Positions 27,959-37,760 of a stretch of DNA of 64,000 nt are shown one piece after another. The DNA is from Ignavibacteriales bacterium. GTDB taxonomy: Bacteria > Bacteroidota > Ignavibacteria > Ignavibacteriales > Ignavibacteriaceae. The stretch covers positions 496,001-560,000 of the forward strand of contig JADJHL010000008.1 of NCBI GenBank assembly GCA_016707585.1, read 5' to 3'. Numbering within the stretch: position 1 is the stretch's first letter; each line of letters starts with the position of its first letter. Made by a program: the position numbers and the translations under genes. The notes below the pieces were generated by a model. It worked only from the letters and a program-made list of their open reading frames with translations, ran no database searches and was not told the origin of the DNA.

Positions 27959-29821
27959 ATGGATAAAAGACAAAGAAAAAGATTACTTATTTTTTTACTT
28001 GTACCGCTGCTGGCTGTAGTTCTCTTCATTACAGATGATCTACTCATTCGCGTTATTACAATTGCTGTAATGATTATTTATGTTGCCTTCATTATTTTCT
28101 TGCGCGATTCTGTCAGATTTGATGGTCGTTACTCGATTAGTGAGAGTGACCCTATAGAGGATGATTTTGTACCACCATCTGTGGGTGATCATGATGAATC
28201 ATTTAAAATAGTTTCTAAAACATCAAGGTTGGAAATTATAACGGCTGACAATTACGTCCCTGAATATAAAGCTCCAAAGACAACATTAATTCCGCACGAT
28301 TTACGAGAACGATTCGAAGAAATTGCTAATGAAAATATTCCAACAGGAATAGGACACGATGGACAAGGACAGTTTAGTTTTGCATTAGAAAAAATGTTAA
28401 CTGTAATTAAAGATGCTTATTCAGCACATACTGCAATATTTTTTTGGTACAATAAGAAAAAAGATAAACTAACAATCGAAAAATTTGTTTCTGCCTCTCC
28501 AAATGAAATTGCTAAAAGAAAATTTGAAATTGAAGATGATATTTTAAGCAAGATAGTTCAGAAAGGTGAACCTGAACTTTTAAGTGATATCACTCCTACT
28601 GCTGAAATTGATGTAATACGATATTATGATAAAGCTCAAGGAATCAGAAGTTTTGTAGGTGTCCCTTTGTTTTATGAGGGTGAATTGATAGCTATTCTAG
28701 CTGTTGATGCTAAGGTCGGTGATTTATTTGGAATCGAAACAATATACTCTTTAGGTAGATTTGTTAGAGTAATAACCATGATCATTCAAATCTTTGAAGA
28801 GAAACATTCTGATTCTATTACTCAGCAAAGATTAAAAGGATTGTTAAATTTAATCGGACCAGAAACTAATTTTGATACTGAAGAAGGTGTACTTACTTCA
28901 ATGCAAAATGCTCTTAGCGATTTGGTTGAATGGGATGCTTTTGTGTTTGTTTACTTCAAACCTGTTGAACAGAAATTTGAAGCATTCAAAGTAAATAATA
29001 AAACATCATTAAAATATATTGGACAGGGATTGCAGATCGATTTATCTGGTACATTGGTTGGCAAAGCAATTCTTTCCGGAATTCCTGTTAAGATAGATGA
29101 TACAGCTACAGATAATTACAAACGATATTCCAAAAATGAAGATTTAACCTTTGATGGTTCTTTTGTTGCAGTCCCTCTAATGTATGGAACTCAAAATTTT
29201 GGCGTTTTATGTTTTGATAGTTTGAAAAAGAATGCCTACACAAACTCTGATGTTAAATTTTTAAATAATTCAGTTCATATTATTTCTTACATTATTTATT
29301 CACATTCGTCTCAAACATTGATAAAAAGTTTAATTGCTTTAGATCTTGAGACTCGTGCTTTAAATCTAGAAACCTTTAAAGAAAGATTAAGTTCAGATTT
29401 ATATAAAGCTCAAACTCTAAATATTCCGGGTGCACTAGCATTGATTAAAATTGATGAGTTTCTTGAACAGGAATCTTTATTTGATGGTGACCCTCTTCCA
29501 AAAGTACTTAAAATAGTTGCCGAAACTATTGCTAAAGAAATGACGCCATTAAATATTTTTGGTCGTGTTGATGAAAAATCTTTTGCAGTTTATTTCTTTA
29601 ACACAGATGCAAAAAATGTATTTATCTGGGCAGAAAAACTTAGAGTTAAAATCGCTCGCAAACCTATCGCTATTGTTTCAAAGCAAAATACTTACACAGT
29701 TTCTGTTGGTGTTGCCTCAACTCACGGTAAACTTGATACCGATGAAGTTTTCCGAAACGCAGAATTAGCCTTACAAAAAGCTGTTGAAAAAGGCGGAAAC
29801 GCTGTAAGAAATATTAACTAA
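27959..29821 (+). CDS. Membrane-anchored GAF protein with degenerate GGDEF domain
   Basis: Protein of 620 residues. Two membrane helices lie within residues 9-46, followed by a charged linker. Two GAF-like segments follow (about 130-275 and 285-450), probably for ligand or signal sensing. The C-terminal 150 residues resemble a diguanylate cyclase fold, but the catalytic GGDEF is replaced by GRVDEKSF and the usual DxLTGLxNR entry is replaced by DLETRALNLETF. Cyclic di-GMP synthesis is therefore unlikely; a sensory or regulatory role is inferred. It lies between engB and deoB. Confidence 0.75.
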   Translation: MDKRQRKRLLIFLLVPLLAVVLFITDDLLIRVITIAVMIIYVAFIIFLRDSVRFDGRYSISESDPIEDDFVPPSVGDHDESFKIVSKTSRLEIITADNYVPEYKAPKTTLIPHDLRERFEEIANENIPTGIGHDGQGQFSFALEKMLTVIKDAYSAHTAIFFWYNKKKDKLTIEKFVSASPNEIAKRKFEIEDDILSKIVQKGEPELLSDITPTAEIDVIRYYDKAQGIRSFVGVPLFYEGELIAILAVDAKVGDLFGIETIYSLGRFVRVITMIIQIFEEKHSDSITQQRLKGLLNLIGPETNFDTEEGVLTSMQNALSDLVEWDAFVFVYFKPVEQKFEAFKVNNKTSLKYIGQGLQIDLSGTLVGKAILSGIPVKIDDTATDNYKRYSKNEDLTFDGSFVAVPLMYGTQNFGVLCFDSLKKNAYTNSDVKFLNNSVHIISYIIYSHSSQTLIKSLIALDLETRALNLETFKERLSSDLYKAQTLNIPGALALIKIDEFLEQESLFDGDPLPKVLKIVAETIAKEMTPLNIFGRVDEKSFAVYFFNTDAKNVFIWAEKLRVKIARKPIAIVSKQNTYTVSVGVASTHGKLDTDEVFRNAELALQKAVEKGGNAVRNIN

Positions 29822-29851
29822 TCTTATTTCTTCCTTATTCTAAAAAACATT

Positions 29852-31015
29852 ATGAATAATTTTTTTATTATCGTACTTGATGGAGTTGGTGTTGGTGAAT
29901 TGCCGGATGCTAATTTGTACGGTGATCAGAGAAGTAATACTTTAGGAAACATTGCTCTTTCAGTGAGTGGATTAAAATTGCCTAATCTTGAAAAACTTGG
30001 ATTAGGAAATATTATTCCAATCGAAGGAGTTGAAACCGTTTCAGATTCTTCTGCTTCATTTGGAAAGATGAATGAATTATCAAAAGGAAAAGATAGCACT
30101 ACTGGGCATTGGGAGTTAAGTGGACTTTTTGTTGATACAGATTTCGACTACTATCCAGATGGTTTTCCTGATCAAATTATAAAAAAGTTTTTAGATATTA
30201 CCGGATGTAAGGGAATTCTTGGAAACAAAGCTGCTTCAGGTACAGAAATAATTAGTGATTTAGGTGATATGCATCTTAAAACCGGTTTTCCAATAGTTTA
30301 TACTTCAGCGGATTCTGTTTTTCAAATAGCTGCACATCAGGATGTTATTCCATTAGAAAAACTTTATGAAATATGTGAAAAAACTCGTAACCAGGTTTTA
30401 GTTGATCCGATAAAAGTTGGTAGGGTGATTGCCAGGCCGTTTATTGGTGCAAGTGGTAAGTATGAAAGGACTGCGTATCGTAAAGATTATTCTTTGGATC
30501 CTCCTTCTGAAACAATTTTAGATATTTTGCAACAAAATAAAATTCCTACCGTTGCAATAGGGAAAATAAATGATCTATTTAACTATCATGGGATATCCAT
30601 ACAGGTAAAATCAAAATCCAATAATGAAGGATTTAACAATCTAATAACTGCTGCAAAAGAGTACCAAAACAGCTTGATTTTTATAAACCTGGTTGATTTT
30701 GATGTTAATTATGGGCATAGAAATGATGTACAAGGTTTTGCAAATGCACTCAAACAGTTTGACGAATTTCTACCTGACTTCCTAAAAAAACTTGATGAAA
30801 CTGACCGGGTTATCTTTACTGCAGATCACGGAAATGATCCTACAACTCCAAGTACAGATCATAGCCGCGAATATGTACCAGTTTTATATTATGGTAAAAA
30901 TAAACCATCATCCAATCTTGGGATTAGAAAAACTTTTTCTGATGTAGGAAAAACGGTTGCTGATTTTTTTAGTGTAGAAAATAATTTAAAAGGAAAAAGC
31001 TTCTTAAATGATTAA
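29852..31015 (+). CDS. deoB: Phosphopentomutase DeoB
   Basis: Alkaline-phosphatase-fold enzyme that converts (deoxy)ribose 1-phosphate and 5-phosphate in nucleoside salvage; 387 residues. Metal-site segments are VLDGVGVGELPDA at the N-terminus, GKDSTTGHWEL, and near the C-terminus DFDVNYGHRNDVQG, TADHGNDPTTPSTDHSRE. The length and the short cap domain fit bacterial DeoB and not the larger independent phosphoglycerate mutase. Confidence 0.95.
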   Translation: MNNFFIIVLDGVGVGELPDANLYGDQRSNTLGNIALSVSGLKLPNLEKLGLGNIIPIEGVETVSDSSASFGKMNELSKGKDSTTGHWELSGLFVDTDFDYYPDGFPDQIIKKFLDITGCKGILGNKAASGTEIISDLGDMHLKTGFPIVYTSADSVFQIAAHQDVIPLEKLYEICEKTRNQVLVDPIKVGRVIARPFIGASGKYERTAYRKDYSLDPPSETILDILQQNKIPTVAIGKINDLFNYHGISIQVKSKSNNEGFNNLITAAKEYQNSLIFINLVDFDVNYGHRNDVQGFANALKQFDEFLPDFLKKLDETDRVIFTADHGNDPTTPSTDHSREYVPVLYYGKNKPSSNLGIRKTFSDVGKTVADFFSVENNLKGKSFLND

Positions 31016-31203
31016 ACTATTCTTTAATAATTTGATTTTTGTCAATTCTAACAACTCCATATAGCAATAGATTTTGGAATAGCTCTTTATTTTAAAACAT
31101 TTCATCTCTATCTTTAGTCAAAACAAACGATTGATACTATAAATAAACCGTTTCATTTTGTATTACTAACTTAAATTAAATTTTGTTGATTTGAGATGAT
31201 TTG

Positions 31204-32058
31204 ATGAGAATAGTTAAACAATTTACAAACAGAGAAAACCAGTCTCTTGATAAATATTTGCAAGAGATAGGAAAAGTTGAATTGTTAACACCTGAAATGG
31301 AAATTGAGTTAGCAGTTAGATTAAAAAAAGGTGATCATGCAGCAATGGAGCAACTAACAAAAGCTAATTTAAGATTTGTTGTTAGCGTTGCAAAGCAGTA
31401 TCAAAATCAGGGATTATCGCTTGGTGATTTGATAAACGAAGGAAATCTTGGATTGATAAAAGCTGTTAGGAGATTTGATGAAACTCGAGGATTTAAATTT
31501 ATTTCTTATGCAGTTTGGTGGATAAGACAATCAATATTACAGGCTCTTGCAGAACAGTCTCGTATAGTTAGGTTACCATTAAACAGAGTTGGCGCTCTTA
31601 ACAGAATTGGAAAAACTTATAGTAATCTAAAGCAAGAATTTGAGCGTGAACCAAGCCCTGAAGAAGTGGCCGAAGCTCTCGAAATGGATGTTGATGAAAT
31701 ATCCAGTATGATGAAAATTTCAGGCAAACAAGTTTCTGTTGATGCTCCATTTTCTTCAGGTGATGAAAATAGTTTACTGGATATAATTGAAGATAATCAA
31801 CAGCCTTCACCGGATAATGATTTGATTTCGGAATCGCTGAAATCTGAGATAAAAAGTTTACTTGCTATTTTACCTGATAGAGAAGCTGAGGTAATTAAAC
31901 TATATTTTGGATTAGATGGTGAATATTCAATGACTCTTGAGGAAATAGGTGAGAGATTTAATCTTACAAGAGAACGAGTTAGACAGATTAAAGAAAAAGC
32001 TATTAGAAAACTTAGACATAATTCAAAGAGTAATAATTTAAAATCATATCTTGGATAG
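31204..32058 (+). CDS. rpoD: Primary RNA polymerase sigma factor, RpoD/SigA type
   Basis: Sigma-70 family factor of 284 residues from ATG 31204; a TTG three bases upstream is in frame but less likely. It has region 1.2 (NRENQSLDKYLQEIG), 2.1-2.4 (GNLGLIKAVRRFDETRGFKF, SYAVWWIRQSILQAL), 3 and 4.2 (EEIGERFNLTRERVRQIKEK). Region 1.1 is missing, as in the short primary sigma factors of Bacteroidetes and Chlorobi relatives. It probably reads the TAnnTTTG promoters seen in this window. The NlpC gene follows after three bases. Confidence 0.93.
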   Translation: MRIVKQFTNRENQSLDKYLQEIGKVELLTPEMEIELAVRLKKGDHAAMEQLTKANLRFVVSVAKQYQNQGLSLGDLINEGNLGLIKAVRRFDETRGFKFISYAVWWIRQSILQALAEQSRIVRLPLNRVGALNRIGKTYSNLKQEFEREPSPEEVAEALEMDVDEISSMMKISGKQVSVDAPFSSGDENSLLDIIEDNQQPSPDNDLISESLKSEIKSLLAILPDREAEVIKLYFGLDGEYSMTLEEIGERFNLTRERVRQIKEKAIRKLRHNSKSNNLKSYLG

Positions 32059-32061
32059 TAA

Positions 32062-32766
32062 ATGAGATTTTCAAAAACTACGATTTTGTTTTTCGTTTTA
32101 ATATTTGATTTGGCAATTGTAATTGGGTGTTCTGGAAGTTCGAGTACTTTAAGGTATCAAAGTAATAATAATGATTCTGAAAATGGTAAAAGTAATAATG
32201 AGTTAACTTCATATAATACTTCTGAGGATTCCTCATTTATTTATAATGATGAAGATGTTCCTGAGTATCAAGATCCAAGTGACTTACCTGAAGATGAATC
32301 AAAGATTGATTTAAGTTCTTTGATGAATAATCTAAAAAATGAATCTGAAGGTTCGGGAGAAGAAGCTGTAGTATCATCAAAAAAGGAATTGATGATTATG
32401 GAAATAATAAAATATATGAACACTCCTTATAAATATGGTGGTAATTCACTTAATGGAATAGATTGTAGTGCATTTACACAAAGTGTGTATCAAAGTTCCT
32501 GGATGATTACTTTGAACCGTTCGGCAAGAGATCAGTATCAACAAGGTACTGTAATTGAAAATAGAGAAGATTTAAAATTTGGTGATTTAATTTTCTTTAA
32601 TACAAGACGACGAGTAAGACCTGGACATGTTGGTATTTATATAGGCGAAAACTTATTTGCCCACGCCTCATCAACTTTGGGTGTTACAATCTCATCATTG
32701 GAACACAATTATTATAATAAAAGATATATGGGCGCACGAAGAATTGAAGAAGCGGAAACTAATTAA
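32062..32766 (+). CDS. NlpC/P60-family lipoprotein peptidase
   Basis: Predicted cell-wall endopeptidase of 234 residues. The signal peptide ends in a lipobox (AIVIGC, lipidated C23), so it is membrane-anchored in the periplasm. An acidic, asparagine- and serine-rich linker spans about residues 25-105. The C-terminal NlpC/P60 domain has the catalytic DCSAF (C135) and GHVGIYIG (H189), followed by a further histidine in AHASS. The substrate is probably peptidoglycan stem peptide. It starts three bases after rpoD and may share its transcript. Confidence 0.9.
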   Translation: MRFSKTTILFFVLIFDLAIVIGCSGSSSTLRYQSNNNDSENGKSNNELTSYNTSEDSSFIYNDEDVPEYQDPSDLPEDESKIDLSSLMNNLKNESEGSGEEAVVSSKKELMIMEIIKYMNTPYKYGGNSLNGIDCSAFTQSVYQSSWMITLNRSARDQYQQGTVIENREDLKFGDLIFFNTRRRVRPGHVGIYIGENLFAHASSTLGVTISSLEHNYYNKRYMGARRIEEAETN

Positions 32767-32772
32767 TAAAAA

Positions 32773-32799
32773 AAAGCTGTTTACTTATTAAACAGCTTT
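32773..32799. terminator. Bidirectional terminator between NlpC gene and nrdJ
   Basis: AAAGCTGTTTA pairs perfectly with TAAACAGCTTT (11 bp) around CTTAT. A-rich sequence flanks one side and T-rich the other, so it can stop the convergent transcripts of the NlpC gene (+) and nrdJ (-). Confidence 0.8.
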
Positions 32800-32824
32800 A
32801 AAGAATTTATTAAGTAGAATTATT

Positions 32825-35800
32825 TTAGCTACATCCGGTAGTAGCACCACAAGTCATACATTTCAAGCAAGTTCCATTTCTAACCATTGTTATACTTTGA
32901 CATTCAGGGCAGATATCTCCAGTATAACCATTCTCAATTGCTTGTTTAACTTTTGTAGTCATACTATTAACAGTATTTAATACTCTAGATTGGGTTGCAG
33001 ATGAACTCTTTGAAGTAGGCGTGAAACTATAATCGTCAGTAGGTTCTTTATCTAACTCAACAAGTCGTTCACTAATTATTTCTTCACTTTCAAATTCAGG
33101 TTCACTTAATTTTTTAACAATGCTTCTAGAAGCTTTTGAAGTTGTTTCATCTTGATCAACGTGTGATAAATCATTTCTGCCAAGATATGTAACAGCAAGC
33201 TCTCTAAAAATGTAATCAATTACTGATGTTGCCATTTTAATTTTATCATTACCTGTTACAATTCCACTTGGTTCAAAGCGTGTAAATACAAATGCATCTG
33301 TAAATTCTTCAAGCGGCACACCATGTTGTAATCCCAATGAAATTGAAATTGCAAAACAGTTTATTAAACTTCTAAATGAAGCACCTTCACGGTGCATATC
33401 GATAAATATCTCACCAAGTTGTCCATTGTCATATTCACCGGTTCTAATGTAAACTGATTGGCCATTTATTTTAGCTTTCTGTGTATAGCCTGATCTTCTG
33501 TCCGGTAATCTTCTGCGTTTTGCAATGTATCTGTGAATGATTTTTTCTGCAACCTTAACGATATCATTCTTCTCTTTATCTTCCATTAAAGCTTCAATAT
33601 CTTCATCACTCATTGTATTTAATGGTTGAGAAAGTTTGGAGCCATCACGATAAAGTGCATTAGCTTTAACACCAAGTTTCCAGCTCTGCATATAAGCATC
33701 TTTTATATCTTCTACACCTGCACCGTTTGGAAGATTAATTGTTTTTGAAATTGCACCGGATATAAATGGTTGTGCTGCTGCCATCATTTTTATATGAGCT
33801 AAAGGTCGGATAAATCTTGTGCCTTTTTTACCACATTTATTTGCACAATCAAATACATTATAGTGATCGTGCTTAATGAAAGGTGCACCTTCAATTGTCA
33901 TAGTACCGCAAACGTAATCATTGGCTGTTGATATTTCGGTTTTTGAAAAACCGAGTTTACTAAGTACATCAAAATCAAATGAATTGATTTCACTTTCATC
34001 AACACCCAATGTTTTAATTAAGAAATCTGTGCCGAGTGAAAATTTGTTAAACGCAAAAGTAATATCAAAAACAGATGGTAATGATTTATTTATTTTATCA
34101 ATAACCTCATCAGTAAATCCTTTTGCTCTTAATGATTGTGGATTAATGTAAGGACAGCCTTCTAGTGTCCCAGACCCTTTTGCATATTTAACTATCTCAG
34201 TAATCTGATCTTTATTGTATCCTAATTTTTCTAATGCAGGCGGAATTGATTGATTGATTATTTTGAAGTATCCGCCACCAGCTAATTTTTTAAATTTAAC
34301 TAATGAAAAATCTGGTTCAACTCCAGTAGTGTCGCAATCCATCACCAATCCAATTGTACCAGTTGGAGCAATTACAGTAACCTGGGCGTTTCTAAAACCG
34401 TGTAACTCACCAAGTTCTAGAGCTCTATCAGAATCTTCTCTAGCTGCTTTTAATAAATCAGAAGGGCAATATTGTGGATTTATTCCAACAGGATAAATTG
34501 TTAATCCTTCATATTCTTCATTTGGCACATTAAAAGCTGCACGTCTGTGATTTCTTAATACACGCAACATATTGTATTTGTTTTCTTCATATCTTGGAAA
34601 AGGTCCGGCTTGCTTAGCTAATTCTGCTGATGTTGCGTAAGCAGTCATGTGCATAATAGAAGTTAAAGCACCACAAATTGCAAATCCTTCACGACTGTCA
34701 TAAGGAATTCCTTGAAGCATTAGCAATGTTCCGAGATTTGCATAACCTAAACCAAGAGTTCTGTATTCATAACTAAGCTGAGCAATTTCTTTACTTGGAA
34801 ATTGAGCCATTAACACACTTATCTCAAGAACCGTTGTCCAAATTCTTGCTGCATGTCTGTAGGCTGCAATATTGAATTCTCGTTTTTCTGTATCATAAAA
34901 TTTTACAAGATTAAGAGAGGCAAGATTACAAGCGGTATCATCAAGAAACATGTATTCACTACAAGGATTTGATGCCTTTATTTCGCCGCCAGCAGGGCAT
35001 GTATGCCACTCATTAATGGTTGTGTGGTATTGAACTCCCGGATCAGCAGAAGCCCAGGCTGAGTAAGATATTTGATCCCACAAATCTCTTGCTTTAAGTG
35101 TTTGGCAAGCTTTAGGATTTCGTTTCTCTTTTTTAGCTTTACGTTTTTCAATTCTCCAATAAAGATTCCAATTGCCATCATTAATAACAGCGGACATAAA
35201 TTCGTTTGTTATTCTAACAGAGTTATTTGAGTTTTGGCCAGCAACTGTTGCGTAAGCTTCTGAGTTCCAATCAGTATCATAAATAGGGAACTCGATTGAT
35301 TTAAAACCTAATTTTGCAAGATGAATAACTCGTTCAATATAATTGTTTGGTATTTGAGCTTTTCTTGCTTCAAGTACAGCATAACTTAATTTTTTATTTA
35401 GTTTTTTATTAAACCTGTCATTTTCAGGATGTTCATCATAACAAGCTTTTATAATATTATTAAGATGTAGATTACAAAGTTTTGATCCAGCAACTAATGC
35501 CGCAACTTTTTGTTCTTCAATAACTTTCCAATTAATATATTCTTCAATGTCAGGATGATCGAGATCAAGTGTTACCATTTTAGCTGCGCGTCTTGTTGTT
35601 CCGCCAGATTTAATTGCGCCAGCTGAGCGATCGCCGATTCTAAGGAATGACATTAAACCAGAAGATTTTCCACCACCACTTAATGGTTCATTTGATCCTC
35701 TAAGTTCAGAAAAATTTGAACCAGTACCAGAACCATATTTAAATAATCTTGCCTCGCGAACCCAGAGATTCATGATTCCACCTTCGTTTACAAGATCATC

Positions 35801-36415
35801 ATTTACAGATTGTATAAAACAAGCATGGGGTTGTGGATGAGTGTAGGCATCTTCAGATTGTGTAAGTTCACCATTTTGGTAATCAACATAAAAATGTCCT
35901 TGAGATGGACCAGTAATTCCGTATGCCCAATTTAAACCTGTGTTAAACCATTGTGGGCTATTTGGTGCAGACATCTGGTTTGCAAACATGTACATTAATT
36001 CATCATAAAAAACTTTTGCATCTTCTTCAGTATCAAAATACTTTGCTTTCCATCCCCAGTAAGTCCAGGTTCCGGCTAATCGATGGAAAACTTGTTTGGA
36101 ATCATTTTCTGCTGTGGTACGATCATTTTCAGGAAGTTCTTGTAATCTTTCAGTATCAGCTGTAGAGGGTTGTAACCATTTAGGAATTCCTTTTTCATTA
36201 ACTTTTTTTAAGAGTTTTGGAAGCCCTGCTTTTCTAAAATATTTTTGTGCGATAATATCTGTAGCAACCTGCGACCATTGCTTTGGCACAGAAACATTTT
36301 CCATTCTGAATACAACAGAACCATCAGGATTTTTAATCTCTGATGTTCTCTTAACAAATTCAAAAGATGAAAGTGGTTCTTTTCCTTGTTCAGTAAAAAA
36401 TCTATTGATGTGCAT
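32825..36415 (-). CDS. nrdJ: Adenosylcobalamin-dependent ribonucleotide reductase (class II)
   Basis: Makes deoxyribonucleotides from ribonucleotides using a B12-derived radical; 1196 residues, the normal size of the large class II enzyme. The active-site finger loop NPCSEYMFLDDTACNLASLN carries the radical cysteine and the neighbouring glutamate. Further motifs are GSGTGSNFSELRG and APTGTIGLVMDCDTTGVEP. The C-terminus ends with cysteine pairs (CPECQS, CLKCMTCGATTGC) that resemble the redox/zinc tail of this family. It stands alone, and its leader has a repeat-flanked hairpin. Confidence 0.96.
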   Translation of the reverse strand: MHINRFFTEQGKEPLSSFEFVKRTSEIKNPDGSVVFRMENVSVPKQWSQVATDIIAQKYFRKAGLPKLLKKVNEKGIPKWLQPSTADTERLQELPENDRTTAENDSKQVFHRLAGTWTYWGWKAKYFDTEEDAKVFYDELMYMFANQMSAPNSPQWFNTGLNWAYGITGPSQGHFYVDYQNGELTQSEDAYTHPQPHACFIQSVNDDLVNEGGIMNLWVREARLFKYGSGTGSNFSELRGSNEPLSGGGKSSGLMSFLRIGDRSAGAIKSGGTTRRAAKMVTLDLDHPDIEEYINWKVIEEQKVAALVAGSKLCNLHLNNIIKACYDEHPENDRFNKKLNKKLSYAVLEARKAQIPNNYIERVIHLAKLGFKSIEFPIYDTDWNSEAYATVAGQNSNNSVRITNEFMSAVINDGNWNLYWRIEKRKAKKEKRNPKACQTLKARDLWDQISYSAWASADPGVQYHTTINEWHTCPAGGEIKASNPCSEYMFLDDTACNLASLNLVKFYDTEKREFNIAAYRHAARIWTTVLEISVLMAQFPSKEIAQLSYEYRTLGLGYANLGTLLMLQGIPYDSREGFAICGALTSIMHMTAYATSAELAKQAGPFPRYEENKYNMLRVLRNHRRAAFNVPNEEYEGLTIYPVGINPQYCPSDLLKAAREDSDRALELGELHGFRNAQVTVIAPTGTIGLVMDCDTTGVEPDFSLVKFKKLAGGGYFKIINQSIPPALEKLGYNKDQITEIVKYAKGSGTLEGCPYINPQSLRAKGFTDEVIDKINKSLPSVFDITFAFNKFSLGTDFLIKTLGVDESEINSFDFDVLSKLGFSKTEISTANDYVCGTMTIEGAPFIKHDHYNVFDCANKCGKKGTRFIRPLAHIKMMAAAQPFISGAISKTINLPNGAGVEDIKDAYMQSWKLGVKANALYRDGSKLSQPLNTMSDEDIEALMEDKEKNDIVKVAEKIIHRYIAKRRRLPDRRSGYTQKAKINGQSVYIRTGEYDNGQLGEIFIDMHREGASFRSLINCFAISISLGLQHGVPLEEFTDAFVFTRFEPSGIVTGNDKIKMATSVIDYIFRELAVTYLGRNDLSHVDQDETTSKASRSIVKKLSEPEFESEEIISERLVELDKEPTDDYSFTPTSKSSSATQSRVLNTVNSMTTKVKQAIENGYTGDICPECQSITMVRNGTCLKCMTCGATTGCS

Positions 36416-36491
36416 TAAAATCTCCTGGAAGCTTGCATTGAAACAAGTATATCATTAATAAAAAACTAGTTATTTTCTTGGGTTAGTAGTG

Positions 36492-36564
36492 ATCTCTGTT
36501 TAATGAGTGTTATGATGATAGAATAGTATTTTCGATTCAGCATAACATCGCTCATCTCTGTTTA
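36492..36564 (-). promoter_or_regulatory. Repeat-flanked hairpin in the nrdJ leader
   Basis: Read on the nrdJ strand, TAAACAGAGAT occurs twice, 62 bases apart. Between the copies ATGAG and TGTTATG (three-base bulge) pair with CATAACA and CTCAT around a 26-base loop. It ends about 75 bases before the nrdJ start. It has no B12 box, so it is not a known cobalamin riboswitch. A control role for nrdJ is inferred only. Confidence 0.4.
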
Positions 36565-36839
36565 TAATCAGTAAAAATTATATAAATAAAAAACAGAACG
36601 CGTAGTATTAAAATTTTTTCTTGATCACTTAATTTTCAAATCGAAAATGAAAATAATTTGATAAAAAAACAAATATTATTTTATCTAAGTTACTCTTGAC
36701 AATAATCGAATTTTAGCATCACTCGGAAAATTGAATTTCTCTATCAAAATTAATTACCGCTTAAAATAATTACATCTGTTAATATCGGATAAGTTGTTAT
36801 CTTTAACTAAATTTTTTCAAAAATTTTGGAATAAAAACA
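36565..36839. other. Intergenic region between nrdJ and ABC transporter
   Basis: Very AT-rich divergent intergenic space. I see no coding frame, tRNA or clear promoter with both boxes. A TATCTTTA sequence near 36798-36805 resembles a -7 element for the ABC genes but has no matching -33 TTG. Confidence 0.5.
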
Positions 36840-37760
36840 TTGAATGGCGACAAAATAATTGAAGTAAACTCACTTACCAAAACCTTTAAGGATTTAAAGG
36901 CGGTTAACAGCTTAAACCTTAATGTACTTGAAGGTGATGTATTTGGGTTTTTAGGTCCAAATGGTGCAGGTAAAAGCACAACTATTCGTATGCTTCTATC
37001 ATTAATAAAACCTACAGAAGGAAGTATTAAACTATTTGGAAAACCACTTGGAAAAAATCGAATAGAAATTCTAAAAAAAGTTGGCGCGATTGTAGAAAAA
37101 CCTGATTTTTATGGTTACTTATCCGCTTATAAAAATTTAGAAATACTTGGTAAAATTTCCGGTAAAGAAATTTTAAAAAACAGAATTATGGAAGTTCTTG
37201 AGCTTGTTGGATTGAGTAAACGTTATAAAAGTAAAGTAAAAACTTTTTCTCACGGAATGAAGCAGCGTTTGGGTCTTGGACAAGCATTGTTGCATGATCC
37301 GGATTTGATAATTCTTGATGAACCAACAACTGGTTTAGACCCACAAGGAATGAAAGAAATCAGAGATTTAATTTTACATTTAAGTAAAGATCAAAAGAAA
37401 ACAATTTTTCTATCTACCCACATACTTTCTGAAGTTGAACTTGTTGCAAACAGAATGATCATCATTAATAAGGGAACCACAAAAGTTGAAGGTAATGTAA
37501 AAGATTTACTTAATGCAAAAAAACTAAAAGTAACGATTGAAGTGGATGATGAAGAAAAAGCTAAACAGGTTATTGCACATTCTGTATGGGGAAGTAAACT
37601 GGAATCAAATGCAAAATCAGTTTTTAACTTCTCACTTGATGATCATGAAATTGCAGAATTGAATAAGTATTTAGTTCAGAATAATATTTTAGTTAGCGCA
37701 GTTATCCCAACAAGATCGCTTGAAGATTATTTCTTGAAAATTACCGATGAGGCTGCATAA
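36840..37760 (+). CDS. ABC transporter ATP-binding protein (ABC-2 type exporter)
   Basis: ATPase of 306 residues. The Walker A GPNGAGKST is at residues 39-47, the signature FSHGMKQRLG and Walker B LIILDEPTTGLDP are intact, and the H-loop is STHILSE. The C-terminal extension after residue 220 is typical of the CcmA/NatA group. The start is TTG at 36840; the nearby ATG is out of frame. The permease gene overlaps its stop by one base, so the pair forms one exporter. The substrate cannot be told. Confidence 0.92.
   Translation: MNGDKIIEVNSLTKTFKDLKAVNSLNLNVLEGDVFGFLGPNGAGKSTTIRMLLSLIKPTEGSIKLFGKPLGKNRIEILKKVGAIVEKPDFYGYLSAYKNLEILGKISGKEILKNRIMEVLELVGLSKRYKSKVKTFSHGMKQRLGLGQALLHDPDLIILDEPTTGLDPQGMKEIRDLILHLSKDQKKTIFLSTHILSEVELVANRMIIINKGTTKVEGNVKDLLNAKKLKVTIEVDDEEKAKQVIAHSVWGSKLESNAKSVFNFSLDDHEIAELNKYLVQNNILVSAVIPTRSLEDYFLKITDEAA

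Noticed and set aside
36416..36839. Cobalamin riboswitch or NrdR boxes upstream of nrdJ
   Set aside because: No B12 box (GCCACTG-type) on the nrdJ strand. ACAAGTATATCAT near 36444 resembles half of an NrdR box, but a properly spaced second box is missing.
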